The notes: generated by a model from the sequence alone, not told the origin. Counted from the first letter of the stretch, positions 9,075 to 17,884 are shown. The stretch: 64,000 nt of DNA from Dorea_A sp016295505 (GCF_039832105.1 NZ_JBDOHS010000001.1:288765-352764), one strand, 5' to 3'. Numbers and translations: made by a program.

Positions 9075-10094
9075 TTATTCATCATAACCATTCGGATTCT
9101 GGGACTGCCATCTCCAGGTATCCTCACACATCTCTTCCAGTCCGCGCTCCGCTTTCCATCCAAGCACTTGTGCTGCTTTCGAAGGATCTGCATAACACAT
9201 GTCAATATCTCCGGCCCGTCTTGGTTTGATCTCATACGGAATCTCTTTTCCGCAGGCCTTACCGAACGCCTTTACCATATCCAGCACGGAATAGCCCACA
9301 CCCGTTCCGAGATTGATGATATCCAGCCCCGGATTGGTAAATATATAATTGATTGCTTTCACATGTCCGATCGCAAGGTCTACCACATGGATATAGTCAC
9401 GTACACCCGTTCCGTCAGGTGTATCATAGTCATTGCCAAACACACCCAGCTTTTCAAGTTTGCCAACTGCAACCTGTGAGATATAAGGCATCAGGTTGTT
9501 TGGAATTCCCTTTGGATCCTCTCCGATCCTTCCGCTTTTATGTGCCCCAACCGGATTAAAATAACGAAGCAGGATCACATTCATATCCGGGTTTGCCTTC
9601 TGCACATCCGTCATGATCTGTTCCATCATAGATTTGGTCCATCCATATGGATTGGTACACTGTCCCTTCGGGCATGCTTCCGTAATCGGAATCTCCTCCG
9701 GGCTTCCGTATACTGTTGCAGACGAACTGAACACGATATTCTTCACTCCTGTCTGCTTCATTACATCCATCAGGGTCAGTGTTCCGGTTATATTATTACG
9801 GTAGTATTCCAATGGCTTACGAACAGATTCACCTACTGCTTTCAGAGCCGCACAGTGAATGACCGCATCAATTCCTTCCGCTTCAAACATCGCCTTCAAA
9901 GCAGCTTCATCCATTACATCGCCCTCATAAAAAGCAACCTCTTTTCCGGTGAGTTCTTCTACTCTTCTGACAGACTCTCTGGATGAATTACAGAGGTTAT
10001 CATATACAACCACCTCATATCCTTCATTCAAAAGCTCTACTGCTGTATGACTTCCTATGTAACCGGCTCCTCCGGTAATCAATATCTTCGCCAT
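9075..10094 (-). CDS. galE: UDP-glucose 4-epimerase GalE
   Basis: A 339-residue extended short-chain dehydrogenase. It shows the NAD-binding GGAGYIGSHTAVELL motif at the N-terminus, the catalytic YGWTK (YxxxK) and the sugar-nucleotide-binding region RYFNPVGAHKSGRIGEDP. It interconverts UDP-glucose and UDP-galactose, and some members also UDP-GlcNAc and UDP-GalNAc. The RBS TAGGAGG precedes the ATG. It follows nahK by 11 bases and a nucleotidyltransferase before that. In this setting a role in N-acetylhexosamine or galactose salvage, like lnpD of the Bifidobacterium lacto-N-biose pathway, is likely. Substrate range is not readable from sequence here. Confidence 0.95.
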   Translation of the reverse strand: MAKILITGGAGYIGSHTAVELLNEGYEVVVYDNLCNSSRESVRRVEELTGKEVAFYEGDVMDEAALKAMFEAEGIDAVIHCAALKAVGESVRKPLEYYRNNITGTLTLMDVMKQTGVKNIVFSSSATVYGSPEEIPITEACPKGQCTNPYGWTKSMMEQIMTDVQKANPDMNVILLRYFNPVGAHKSGRIGEDPKGIPNNLMPYISQVAVGKLEKLGVFGNDYDTPDGTGVRDYIHVVDLAIGHVKAINYIFTNPGLDIINLGTGVGYSVLDMVKAFGKACGKEIPYEIKPRRAGDIDMCYADPSKAAQVLGWKAERGLEEMCEDTWRWQSQNPNGYDE

Positions 10095-10105
10095 GCTTCT
10101 ACCTC

Positions 10106-11224
10106 CTAGATGTTACTGTATTTTTTAATAATCTCCTGCATAGTATACCACTTTTTCTCCATATCTTCAACCAGCTTGAACTGTGTACGGCATCTGTCCA
10201 GGTTCTGGTTTTCGCGGTGTATCTTAAAATAAATATCCCCCTGAAGATAATCCGTCAGGAAACGCATTCCACATTCATAGGTCATGACCTTTGCTCCCAT
10301 CGGCATCAGTTCAATCTCCTTTTTTGTGAGCTGTCCGCCGCATCCTTCGATAAATCCCTTTGCGTACAGTTCAAACAGTTCCATACTGCAGGATACCTTA
10401 CTCAGATCCTGCTCATCTTCTGCAGCGGTACTGGCACCAAATCTGATCGAATCGCCAAAGTCATTCATTGCAAGTCCCGGCATAACCGTATCCAGATCGA
10501 TCACACAGACTCCTTTTCCGGTCTTGTCATCAATCATGATATTATTCAGCTTGGTATCATTATGGGTAACACGCAGCGGCACTTCTCCTCTTTCCATCAG
10601 CTCTGAAAAATAATTGGCTACATCTTCCCTCTCCAGAACAAACTGTATTTCTTTCTGCACGTATGCCGCTCTTCCCATCACATCTTCTTCCACCGCTTTT
10701 TTAAATACCGCGAACCTTGCTCTGGTATCATGAAATCCTTCTATGATCTCATGAAGGGTATCTGCCGGATAATCTGCAAGCAGACACTGAAACTTTCCAA
10801 ATGCAACTCCACTTTCATAAAAGTGTTCCGGATTTTCCACCTGGTCATAGCTGGTTGCATTGGTAATAAATTTATAAGATCTCCAGTAATCTCCGCAGGA
10901 ATCCACATAATACGGTTTTCCATCGACCGCAGGGATGATATTCAATGTTTCCCGTTCCGGATCTCCTCCGTTTTCAATGATCTTCTTTCGAAGAAAAGAA
11001 GTAACTCCGACAATATTTTCCATCAATTCTATCGGTTTTTTGAACGTCTTCGTGTTCATTCTCTGAAGGATCACTTTCACCTGACCCATATCTGCAATAT
11101 CAAATACCAGCAGATACGTGTCGTTAATATGTCCGCTTCCGTACGGACATTCTTTCACCAAAATCCCCTCATATTGAAAATGTGCGATTACCTCATCTCT
11201 CTGTTTTCTTGTCACGTGAGCCAT
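10106..11224 (-). CDS. nahK: N-acetylhexosamine 1-kinase (NahK-like)
   Basis: A 372-residue kinase of the aminoglycoside phosphotransferase fold. It closely recalls bifidobacterial NahK (LnpB), which phosphorylates GlcNAc and GalNAc at C1. Shared stretches are GSGHINDTYLL, the catalytic loop LRVTHNDTKLNNIMID, the metal-binding CVIDLDTVMPG and DFGDSIRFGAST. The ATG is set by GGGAGGAA five bases upstream; the upstream stop and this start overlap as TAATG, so translation is coupled to the nucleotidyltransferase. galE follows. No lacto-N-biose phosphorylase (lnpA) is in the cluster, so the source of free N-acetylhexosamine is open. Recognised from memory of the family, not from a search. Confidence 0.85.
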   Translation of the reverse strand: MAHVTRKQRDEVIAHFQYEGILVKECPYGSGHINDTYLLVFDIADMGQVKVILQRMNTKTFKKPIELMENIVGVTSFLRKKIIENGGDPERETLNIIPAVDGKPYYVDSCGDYWRSYKFITNATSYDQVENPEHFYESGVAFGKFQCLLADYPADTLHEIIEGFHDTRARFAVFKKAVEEDVMGRAAYVQKEIQFVLEREDVANYFSELMERGEVPLRVTHNDTKLNNIMIDDKTGKGVCVIDLDTVMPGLAMNDFGDSIRFGASTAAEDEQDLSKVSCSMELFELYAKGFIEGCGGQLTKKEIELMPMGAKVMTYECGMRFLTDYLQGDIYFKIHRENQNLDRCRTQFKLVEDMEKKWYTMQEIIKKYSNI

Positions 11225-12150
11225 TAGACTTCCTCCCACAGATGTTCGGGGTAACGGCCTTCCTCTTTCATTTTCCGAATTGCTGCTACAACCACCGGTT
11301 TATCTTCTTTATAGGTTACGCCATACCATTTATCCACAGATGTAAGAACTGCAACCGTTGCTTTCTCCTCGCCCAGCAGATCACTGACAACTGCCGGAAG
11401 GAAATATTCACACTTCATAGGATTTGCCTTAAGTCCGTTATCAAGAAATCCCGGGAACCTGTCCCTGATCTCCTCCAGGATACTTCTCGTAAATCCCCAC
11501 ATATTCATGGAAACCGTCGTATCTGCCGGTACATATGTCCATGTCTGTCCGTCATCTTCTGTATATGCGATTCCATCGTCGCGTTTTTCGATCCGTGTAC
11601 GTTCATGAATCGCGATCAACTCTCCGTTTTCATTCATATCACAGATTCCGCGGGCTACATGTCCGTTGTCCGTTACTGTATTTCCCAGATGATAACCGAC
11701 CATTGTATACCTGTATTTATCATCATCCTCATGGGATGCAAGATAATCATAGATCAGCCGGAAAGCTTCCTGTCCATAATAATCGTCTGCATTGATCACC
11801 GCAAACGGACCCTCGATCTGATCAATACAGCTGAGTACCGCGTGTGCGGTTCCCCATGGTTTTACGCGTCCTTCCGGAACCTCATACCCTTCCGGAAGAT
11901 CGGTAAGCTCCTGATATACGTACGAAACATCCATATAGCGGGAAATTCTGTTTCCCACACGTTCTTTAAAATCCGCTTCCAATTCACGCTTGATGATAAA
12001 GATTACTTTTTCAAATCCTGCTCTTCTGGCATCATACATGGAAAAATCCATAATGATATGTCCATCATCATCCACAGGATCGATCTGCTTTAATCCTCCA
12101 TAACGACTTCCCATTCCTGCCGCCATAATGACTAATACTGGTTTTTTCAT
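11224..12150 (-). CDS. Sugar-1-phosphate nucleotidyltransferase
   Basis: About 308 residues of the NTP-transferase (GT-A-like) fold. The N-terminal nucleotide loop is AAGMGSRYGGLKQIDPV and the metal-binding Asp pair lies in FAVINADDYYGQEAF. It is longer than a bare nucleotidyltransferase domain and lacks a LbetaH hexapeptide domain. Following NahK and GalE in the same operon, it most likely makes UDP-N-acetylhexosamine or UDP-hexose from the 1-phosphate. That replaces the GalT-type lnpC of bifidobacteria by a different enzyme family. Two adjacent ATGs are possible; I prefer the second because GGAGG is seven bases away. Confidence 0.8.
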   Translation of the reverse strand: MKKPVLVIMAAGMGSRYGGLKQIDPVDDDGHIIMDFSMYDARRAGFEKVIFIIKRELEADFKERVGNRISRYMDVSYVYQELTDLPEGYEVPEGRVKPWGTAHAVLSCIDQIEGPFAVINADDYYGQEAFRLIYDYLASHEDDDKYRYTMVGYHLGNTVTDNGHVARGICDMNENGELIAIHERTRIEKRDDGIAYTEDDGQTWTYVPADTTVSMNMWGFTRSILEEIRDRFPGFLDNGLKANPMKCEYFLPAVVSDLLGEEKATVAVLTSVDKWYGVTYKEDKPVVVAAIRKMKEEGRYPEHLWEEV

Positions 12151-12258
12151 CATTCTACCTCCGGACTGTTAATTTAACTGAATTTCACTTATATTTATTG
12201 TATTACAAAGGGGCTTTAATTTCTTTATCTTATAGAATTCTTAATTTGCACAATCCAC

Positions 12259-12990
12259 TTACCGGATTACTTCAGACAGAGCAGCTTCATCCGCAACCAG
12301 TGTCACATCATTGTGCATCTGAAGAATCGATGCCGGGACCTTCGGTGTCACCGGCCCGAAAAATGCCTTCTTCACAATCTCGGCCTTATCCTCACCACTT
12401 ACAATGACCAGGATCTTCTTTGCATGCATGATCGTCTTGATTCCCATCGTATACGCCTGACGCGGAACCTCATCCGCTGAAGCAAAGAATCTCTTGTTGG
12501 CTTCAATGGTACGCTCCTGAAGATCCACGCAATGTGTTTCCTTCTCGAACGCTTCATCCGGTTCATTAAATCCGATATGTCCGTTGTGCCCAAGCCCAAG
12601 AAGCTGAAGATCAACCCCGCCAAGCGAATGAATCAATTCTTCATATCTTCTGCATTCTTTCTCGCTGTCTGCCTCCATGCCGTTCGGAAGATGCGTGTTC
12701 ACCGGGTTAATGTTCACCAGGTCGAAAAGATGTTGATGCATAAAATAATAGTAACTCTGATCATTCGTTACCGGAAGGCCCTTATATTCATCCAGATTCA
12801 CTGTTGTCACTTCCGAAAAATCAAGATCTCCCTTCCGATACCATTCGACCAGCTGCTCATAAGTACCGATCGGTGTGGATCCTGTTGCCAGACCCAGCAC
12901 GCAATTTGGCTTCATAATCACCTGCGCCGATAAGATATTGGCAGCTTTTCTGCTCATCTCTTTGTAATTTGCTGCTTTGTAAATTTTCAT
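12259..12990 (-). CDS. nagB: Glucosamine-6-phosphate deaminase NagB
   Basis: A 243-residue enzyme that converts glucosamine-6-phosphate to fructose-6-phosphate and ammonia, feeding amino sugars into glycolysis. Motifs are LGLATGSTPIGTYEQLV (phosphate loop), TVNLDEYKGL with the catalytic Asp, LLGLGHNGHIGFNEP, and the active-site region ending VTPKVPASILQMH. The length matches the short Firmicutes form. nagA is not in the window. It lies 108 bases upstream of the nucleotidyltransferase and downstream of the CBM9-like gene on the same strand, so this is one amino-sugar region. Confidence 0.95.
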   Translation of the reverse strand: MKIYKAANYKEMSRKAANILSAQVIMKPNCVLGLATGSTPIGTYEQLVEWYRKGDLDFSEVTTVNLDEYKGLPVTNDQSYYYFMHQHLFDLVNINPVNTHLPNGMEADSEKECRRYEELIHSLGGVDLQLLGLGHNGHIGFNEPDEAFEKETHCVDLQERTIEANKRFFASADEVPRQAYTMGIKTIMHAKKILVIVSGEDKAEIVKKAFFGPVTPKVPASILQMHNDVTLVADEAALSEVIR

Positions 12991-13016
12991 AAAACGTTAC
13001 CTCCCAAATCTGCTCC

Positions 13017-13637
13017 TTATTTTTTTACAATCTTTGCCGTGGCAAAATATTCCGGCATATGAAAACTCGGCACTTCGCTTCTGATCGGAGCATAAGACGC
13101 ATAATGCTCTACTGCCTGTGTCTCAGATATCTTGTAAAAATTACATGCAAAACTGCTTCCTTCTCCCAGCTTCAATGGTCCGTATATCATCTCCAGGATC
13201 CTGACAGGAATCCGAAGACTCACGCTCCACTGTTCCTCTTCCATCACTGCTCTGCATGCAAACGCTTCCATCTCCTCCGGCTTAAAATAAGTGCGATATA
13301 TTCTCTTTTGACCATAGGCAGCCAAAAGAGCCCCATTAGCGTTGAACTCAAAATTAAGATATGTGGCATGATCTCCCCGCTCATTTCCAGGTTCAAACAT
13401 AAAAAAAGCTTCCATTGCACTATCCCGATATACCGGATCCTGATGATTCTCATAAGTGCGAAGTGGATCCTTTTCTTCACATACCATCTTAAGATAGAAT
13501 CCATCTCCCGGTATAAATCCCAGGTAGCCATATGTATCCGGGATCTTTCTGGTTCCCCACAACAGACATTCCACCTTAAAAGGACACAATGTTTCCAGCT
13601 CGTCAACACTTGTAATCATCTGAACTTCCATAGACAA
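13017..13637 (-). CDS. Carbohydrate-binding family 9-like protein
   Basis: A 206-residue protein without signal peptide or membrane helix. The sequence (PFKVECLLWGTR, GDGFYLKMVCEE, DSAMEAFFMF, YLNFEFNANGAL, WSVSLRIP) resembles the CBM9-like (DOMON-related) beta-sandwich seen in stand-alone cytoplasmic proteins of many Firmicutes. It may bind a sugar. Here it is 26 bases upstream of nagB and probably co-transcribed, but what it does in amino-sugar metabolism is unknown. Family call from remembered patterns, moderate certainty. Confidence 0.65.
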   Translation of the reverse strand: MSMEVQMITSVDELETLCPFKVECLLWGTRKIPDTYGYLGFIPGDGFYLKMVCEEKDPLRTYENHQDPVYRDSAMEAFFMFEPGNERGDHATYLNFEFNANGALLAAYGQKRIYRTYFKPEEMEAFACRAVMEEEQWSVSLRIPVRILEMIYGPLKLGEGSSFACNFYKISETQAVEHYASYAPIRSEVPSFHMPEYFATAKIVKK

Positions 13638-13754
13638 CTTCCTCCAACTTCTTCCGGTTCATTGTTTTTCATATGCAGTTTTATGATTTAAATTTATCAA
13701 AAATAAAACATAAAAACAAGATTGTACAAATGCAAAGACATAAAAATACAAAAA

Positions 13755-13790
13755 AAACAGTCAATCGTGCTACCGAAAGACTGTTTCTTT
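13755..13790 (-). terminator. Terminator downstream of rpsR
   Basis: Eight-base stem AAACAGTC (13755-13762) with GACTGTTT (13779-13786), 16-base loop. On the minus strand the stem is followed by a T run (complement of the A run at 13751-13757), ending the rpsF-ssb-rpsR operon. Confidence 0.75.
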
Positions 13791-13805
13791 TACATTTACA
13801 TTCTA

Positions 13806-14072
13806 TTAGTCCTGTACGTATGGCATAAGAGCGATATGACGTGCTCTCTTGATTGCAACAGTAAGAGCTCTCTGATGTTTTGCACAGTTTCCTGTAATTC
13901 TTCTTGGAAGAATCTTTCCTCTTTCAGAGATATACTTTCTTAACTTTGCTACATCCTTGTAATCGATCTCGTTATTCTCTTTTCCACAGAATACGCACAC
14001 TTTTTTTCTTCTGCGTCCGCCGCCTCTTCTCTTGAAGCCGCCTTCCGGACGATTTCCTTTATCGTAAGCCAT
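13806..14072 (-). CDS. rpsR: 30S ribosomal protein bS18 (zinc-binding form)
   Basis: An 88-residue small-subunit protein that pairs with bS6. The start at MAYDKGNRP is fixed by GGAGG nine bases upstream, so a start 21 bases earlier is rejected. The protein keeps a CVFC plus CAKH set of ligands, the C+ form of bS18 that binds zinc. Conserved core: LRKYISERGKILPRRITG. It is the third gene of the usual rpsF-ssb-rpsR operon. Confidence 0.96.
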   Translation of the reverse strand: MAYDKGNRPEGGFKRRGGGRRRKKVCVFCGKENNEIDYKDVAKLRKYISERGKILPRRITGNCAKHQRALTVAIKRARHIALMPYVQD

Positions 14073-14107
14073 TGCTTTTACCTCCTTATTCACTAAGTAT
14101 TCAGCGC

Positions 14108-14563
14108 CTAATTAAATGGTAATTCCTCATCAATTCCATCTGGAATATTCATGAAGCCGTCGCCCGCATCAGAAACTGGTGCCGGAGTCGGTGATGGAGC
14201 AGCAGCACGGAAACCTCCCGCATTTGCATCACTTACGGATTTGCTTTCAGCAAATTCCTGATCCTCAACAACAACATCTGTTGTATATACCTTCTGTCCG
14301 TCTCTGTTCGTATAACTGCCTGTCTGGATACGTCCGGTAACAATTACCTTCAGTCCCTGACGGAAATACTTTTCAGCAAATTCTGCGCTTTTTCCAAAGG
14401 CCACGCATCCGATAAAGTCTGCGGACTGGTCTCCGTCATTACCACGTCTGAATCTGCGATCTACAGCCAGTGTATATCTGGCAATTGCCATAGAGCTCTC
14501 ACCCTGTGAATATCTCACTTCCGGATCTCTTGTCAAGCGTCCCATCAAAATTACTTTATTCAT
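14108..14563 (-). CDS. ssb: Single-stranded DNA-binding protein SSB
   Basis: A 151-residue SSB. The OB fold starts MNKVILMGRLTRDPEVRY and includes the conserved FIGCVAFGKSAEFAEKYFRQG and VTGRIQTGSY. A disordered Ala/Pro-rich linker follows, and the acidic tip ends DEELPFN, close to the canonical DDDIPF partner-binding tail. It lies between rpsF and rpsR as in most bacteria. Confidence 0.97.
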   Translation of the reverse strand: MNKVILMGRLTRDPEVRYSQGESSMAIARYTLAVDRRFRRGNDGDQSADFIGCVAFGKSAEFAEKYFRQGLKVIVTGRIQTGSYTNRDGQKVYTTDVVVEDQEFAESKSVSDANAGGFRAAAPSPTPAPVSDAGDGFMNIPDGIDEELPFN

Positions 14564-14583
14564 ATAATACCTCTACTTCCCGC

Positions 14584-14871
14584 TTATGCATCCTGTCTAA
14601 CGCATAAATATCTGATAACATTGTCCATGATGCGAATTCTCTTTTCAACTTCGCCTGGAGTCTCAGCATCAGACTCGAAGTGGATGAAATAGTAATATGC
14701 TTCTTTCATCTTCTGAATCTCGTAAGCTAATCTCTTCTTACCCCATTCATCAACGTCAGAGATCTGACCACCGAAACGTTCAACTAATGCTTTTACTTTT
14801 TCGATAACCTGTGCTCTTTCGTCATCTTCGATTTTTGCACTGACAACAACAGCTAATTCATATTTGTTCAT
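14584..14871 (-). CDS. rpsF: 30S ribosomal protein bS6
   Basis: A 95-residue protein that binds bS18 in the platform of the small subunit. The N-terminus MNKYELAVVVSAKIEDDERA and the stretch LAYEIQKMKEAYYYFIHFE are typical. The chosen ATG has GGAGG 11 bases upstream; a GTG 12 bases earlier would overlap that RBS. First gene of the rpsF-ssb-rpsR operon. Confidence 0.96.
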   Translation of the reverse strand: MNKYELAVVVSAKIEDDERAQVIEKVKALVERFGGQISDVDEWGKKRLAYEIQKMKEAYYYFIHFESDAETPGEVEKRIRIMDNVIRYLCVRQDA

Positions 14872-14999
14872 GTCGTCCTGCACCTCCTTCTGGTCTTTTG
14901 GCCCCCGCTCAACTTATGTGGGAGCAAGGATTTCGTCGTTGTAACTGACGATATTTATTGTATCACGATTAATGATGATACCATAATTTCTTGCCTGTT
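14872..14999 (-). promoter_or_regulatory. Promoter and leader of the rpsF operon (tentative)
   Basis: The 128 bases between the DUF951 gene and rpsF hold a possible -10 (TACAAT on the minus strand, complement of 14957-14962) and a small hairpin with CGTC/GACG arms. An S6:S18 autoregulatory leader is known in this position in many bacteria, but I cannot confirm the conserved motif by eye. Confidence 0.35.
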
Positions 15000-15197
15000 T
15001 CAAGCCTTTTTCTTTAAATCTTTTGTATTTTTTTCCACAAGTTTTCTGGTGATCATGATCTGATGACCACATCCCACACATTTCAGCCGGAAGTCAGCTC
15101 CGACCCTTAAGATCTCCCATTCTTTACTTCCACAGGGATGCGGTTTCTTCATCGTTACGATATCTCCTACTTCGTATGTATAATTATTCTTCATCAT
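15000..15197 (-). CDS. DUF951 family protein
   Basis: A small basic protein of 65 residues. The pattern YEVGDIVTMKKPHPCGSKEWEILRVG followed by RLKCVGCGHQIMI is characteristic of the DUF951 family of Firmicutes (quoted here as YEVGDIVTMKKPHPCG and RLKCVGCGHQI). The Cys residues may bind a metal. Its biochemical role is unknown. The ATG lies inside the last codons of the sortase gene (14-base overlap) with GAGGAG 13 bases upstream, so translation is probably coupled to srtB. Confidence 0.85.
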   Translation of the reverse strand: MMKNNYTYEVGDIVTMKKPHPCGSKEWEILRVGADFRLKCVGCGHQIMITRKLVEKNTKDLKKKA

Positions 15198-15987
15198 AAT
15201 CCGGTACACACTCCTCTTCCTTCACTCCACGGACCACAAACCGGTGATTGTCACTGGCACTGGTGCAGGTTGACAGCGTTATGATCGTATCTTCCGTTGT
15301 CACCTCCACTCCGGTGTCATACAGGGCCGTCTGTCTTGTCATATCAAGAAACGCCAGATAGTCTTCTTCCGATGCAAAGGATGTCAGATAAGTGTCCGAC
15401 GTATCCTCTACCTGTCCAACAGAAAAGATCCGATAAGTGATTCTTCTCCCGTCCGGTGTATAGATATAAAAACACGGATTTGCCTCCCAGAACTCCTTAT
15501 CCTCATAATCCTGAAGATGCCGGAACATGGAACCATCCTTCATGCGATGTCCATATATGATCGAATTACGGTCTGAAAAGTCCGCCTGATTCCCTGCATT
15601 CAGAAAAATTGCGCCCAGCGTATTCTCATTTGCAGAAAATGTTTTCTTCAGATACGTTTCATTGTCGTCCGTCTGTACGATCGGATAGCTGATCTCAGAT
15701 GGCTCCGGTGTAAATCTGATCCAGCCGATCGTATCCGGATTAATCTTCAGAAGTTCCTCAAAATCTACCCGAAAATCATCTTCCGAATCCCCGTTATCGC
15801 TCTCGGTAACAGCAAGCTTTCTTATCTTATCATATTCGCTTCTTCCGTCATAATATCCTTTCATAATCTTAAACAGCTGAAATGCCGATACGCAGAACAC
15901 AAAAACTGCTATCACAAATATCAGGCCGGATGCCAGACTGCCCTTTTTCTTTTTTCGTCTTCCTCTGTGATGTCTTTTATGATTCAT
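15184..15987 (-). CDS. srtB: Class B sortase
   Basis: A 267-residue membrane transpeptidase. A basic N-terminus (RGRRKKKK) and one signal-anchor helix (about 17-40) are followed by the sortase barrel. Catalytic residues visible are His in SIIYGHRMKDGSMF, Cys in ITLSTCTSAS and Arg in HRFVVRGV. The HRMKDGSMF and LSTCT forms are typical of class B. It should anchor a surface protein with an NPQTN-like or related motif to peptidoglycan or pilus, but no such substrate is encoded beside it. The DUF951 gene overlaps its 3' end. Confidence 0.9.
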   Translation of the reverse strand: MNHKRHHRGRRKKKKGSLASGLIFVIAVFVFCVSAFQLFKIMKGYYDGRSEYDKIRKLAVTESDNGDSEDDFRVDFEELLKINPDTIGWIRFTPEPSEISYPIVQTDDNETYLKKTFSANENTLGAIFLNAGNQADFSDRNSIIYGHRMKDGSMFRHLQDYEDKEFWEANPCFYIYTPDGRRITYRIFSVGQVEDTSDTYLTSFASEEDYLAFLDMTRQTALYDTGVEVTTEDTIITLSTCTSASDNHRFVVRGVKEEECVPDYDEE

Positions 15988-16030
15988 AGCTTTCCTTTCT
16001 CAACCTCTCCAAAAATCTACTGGTCTGAAT

Positions 16031-17311
16031 CTACTTCTGTTCCATAATCTCAACGATCGTTTTCTCCGTCTGCACCATACCAGGTGATGCGATCATTCCC
16101 ATATGTCTCATGGTGTCTTCCGGTGTCTTCCCGTTGATTCCGTGGATCGCTTCTATGCAGATCCCTGCAAGTGCCATGTCCACAGACCGGAAAGCAGCAT
16201 CCACCGCAACAATCCCCTTCATGGTACACCCATGATTTCCTCCGTCGCAGATCATGCCGGTAAGCCCGCTTGCCATATTCTGTATTACCCTTCTGACTGT
16301 ATCTCCATCCGCATGTCTGAGATAAGCAAGCCCGCATGCCATTCCAGTCCCGGCTGCAATGCCGCATCCACAGAATGCCGACAGTTTTCCGGAATATTCC
16401 TTAATATACATCGTGATCAGATAACTAAGTGCCGTCGCTCTGATCAGCATCTCCTCGCTGATCTCGTCCTGATGTACTCTCTGGTACGCATAAAGCGGCA
16501 TCGTTGCAATAATCCCATGAGCACCACTGCCGGTAATGCTCATCGCCGGTCTGCCAAGCCCAAGCACTCTTGCTTCGATTGCTCCATTACACAGAAGCTG
16601 CGCCGTCTTTAACGCATCTTTCGATATCTGGCGTCTTCCGTTTTCCTCATAAAACCGCTTTGCAAAGACAGCACGGTCAGAATCAAGACCTTCTTCCAGA
16701 AGCTCCAGATTCATGGTAAATGCTTTTTTAATAAAACAGATCTCCTCTATCGGAACGTGATCCACATAATCCAGAATCTCACTCAGAAGATATCTGTGAA
16801 TCACCGGTATCTTTTCTGTACTTTCACGTTTTTCTTCCGGTTCTTTCTTCCGGAAAATACATTCTCCGTTCTTTTCAATTTCCGTTATATTCGTATGTGC
16901 ATCCCGAATGTGCACCGTACATACATCGTTCTTTGTCTCGACCGTTGCGTCAATCGTAATCTCTGATCCGATATGATCCAGTACCGCCTCTATGATCCCT
17001 TCCTCTACCAGTCTCGCTGCCCGTTCATCATCTTCCGGCGTGATCTCTGACAGAGATTCCAGACCTTTCTCTGCATCTGCCGCAACCGCTCCAAGCGCAG
17101 CTGCATACAGATTCCCATACCGTGCTGAGTTCGGAATTCCGCAGGTATATGCATTCTTATACATACCCGAATTCAGTGCTACACGGACATGTCTGATCGC
17201 ACCGCTGGTATACTGTCTTGCACTCGCAACCGCATACGCGATTGCCCCCGGTTCCGTTACCCCAAGAGCAGGTTTCATATCCTCCATAATCAGCCTGGTC
17301 AACTCTTCCAT
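16031..17311 (-). CDS. L-cysteine desulfidase family protein (CyuA/YhaM-like)
   Basis: A 426-residue protein of the UPF0597/YhaM family, which uses a [4Fe-4S] cluster to break L-cysteine into pyruvate, sulfide and ammonia in characterised members. The N-terminal ALGVTEPGAIAYAVA segment is a family hallmark. Candidate cluster or active-site cysteines are in YTCGIPNS, SAFCGCGIAAGTGMACG and MICDGGNHGCTMK. It stands alone on the minus strand between the sortase and the divergent zinc-ribbon operon. Some homologues in serine dehydratase-like families act on other amino acids, so the substrate is inferred. Confidence 0.8.
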   Translation of the reverse strand: MEELTRLIMEDMKPALGVTEPGAIAYAVASARQYTSGAIRHVRVALNSGMYKNAYTCGIPNSARYGNLYAAALGAVAADAEKGLESLSEITPEDDERAARLVEEGIIEAVLDHIGSEITIDATVETKNDVCTVHIRDAHTNITEIEKNGECIFRKKEPEEKRESTEKIPVIHRYLLSEILDYVDHVPIEEICFIKKAFTMNLELLEEGLDSDRAVFAKRFYEENGRRQISKDALKTAQLLCNGAIEARVLGLGRPAMSITGSGAHGIIATMPLYAYQRVHQDEISEEMLIRATALSYLITMYIKEYSGKLSAFCGCGIAAGTGMACGLAYLRHADGDTVRRVIQNMASGLTGMICDGGNHGCTMKGIVAVDAAFRSVDMALAGICIEAIHGINGKTPEDTMRHMGMIASPGMVQTEKTIVEIMEQK

Positions 17312-17416
17312 ATTCTCCCTCCCGCTTCAAGATTCAATGCAAACATTATATCACAACTCTTCCAAAATAAAACGAAAGCACTCTTAAATTCTTTATAAAA
17401 ATTTATAGACATTTAA

Positions 17417-17444
17417 TTGACTTCATCTTCTGCCGGCGTATCAT
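17417..17444 (+). promoter_or_regulatory. Probable promoter of the 17.5-20 kb operon
   Basis: TTGACT (17417-17422) and TATCAT (17439-17444) are separated by 16 bases, 33 bases before the first start codon. Confidence 0.5.
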
Positions 17445-17476
17445 ATTATTTATAAATTTCAGGAAGGTGGTTTATT

Positions 17477-17872
17477 TTGAAAGAAAAATTAATTCGTTTC
17501 ATGTACGGAAGGTACGGTATAGATTCCCTGGGCAAGCTGCTGATCGCGGCGGCACTGATACTGATGCTGATTGCCGGATGGACAAACAGCTCCGTCCTTT
17601 CCATATTATCCTGGTTCTGTATCATCTATGCATATTTTCGGATGTTATCCAGAAACGTATACAAACGTTCATCCGAAAACCAGTGGTATCTGAGCAAAAC
17701 AGCAAAGATCCGCAATTTCTTCTCCCGACAGAAATACATGATGCAGCAGAGAAAGACACATCATATCTACAAGTGCCCGACCTGTCATCAGAAGATACGT
17801 GTTCCAAAAGGCCGCGGGAAGATCGAAATCAGTTGTCCAAAATGTCAGACAAAATTCATAAAAAAGAGTTAA
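17477..17872 (+). CDS. Membrane protein with C-terminal zinc ribbon, unknown function
   Basis: A 131-residue protein beginning with TTG; GGAAGGTGG six bases upstream supports this start. Two hydrophobic segments (about 18-37 and 40-57) form a hairpin in the membrane. A basic linker follows, then a zinc ribbon with paired CPTC and CPKC (residues about 99-124). The layout suggests a small membrane-bound zinc-ribbon adaptor. It is the first gene of a four-gene run with DUF5685, J-domain and flavodoxin-like proteins, spaced by 12 bases or less at the first junctions. I cannot assign a function. Confidence 0.7.
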   Translation: MKEKLIRFMYGRYGIDSLGKLLIAAALILMLIAGWTNSSVLSILSWFCIIYAYFRMLSRNVYKRSSENQWYLSKTAKIRNFFSRQKYMMQQRKTHHIYKCPTCHQKIRVPKGRGKIEISCPKCQTKFIKKS

Positions 17873-17884
17873 CAGGGAGAAATT

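Noticed and set aside
11182..12093. Open frame of about 300 codons on the plus strand
   Set aside because: Shadow of the nucleotidyltransferase on the other strand; no RBS and no recognisable domains.
13638..13754. Small gene between the CBM9-like gene and rpsR
   Set aside because: Only AT-rich sequence; the frames have no RBS and no plausible product.
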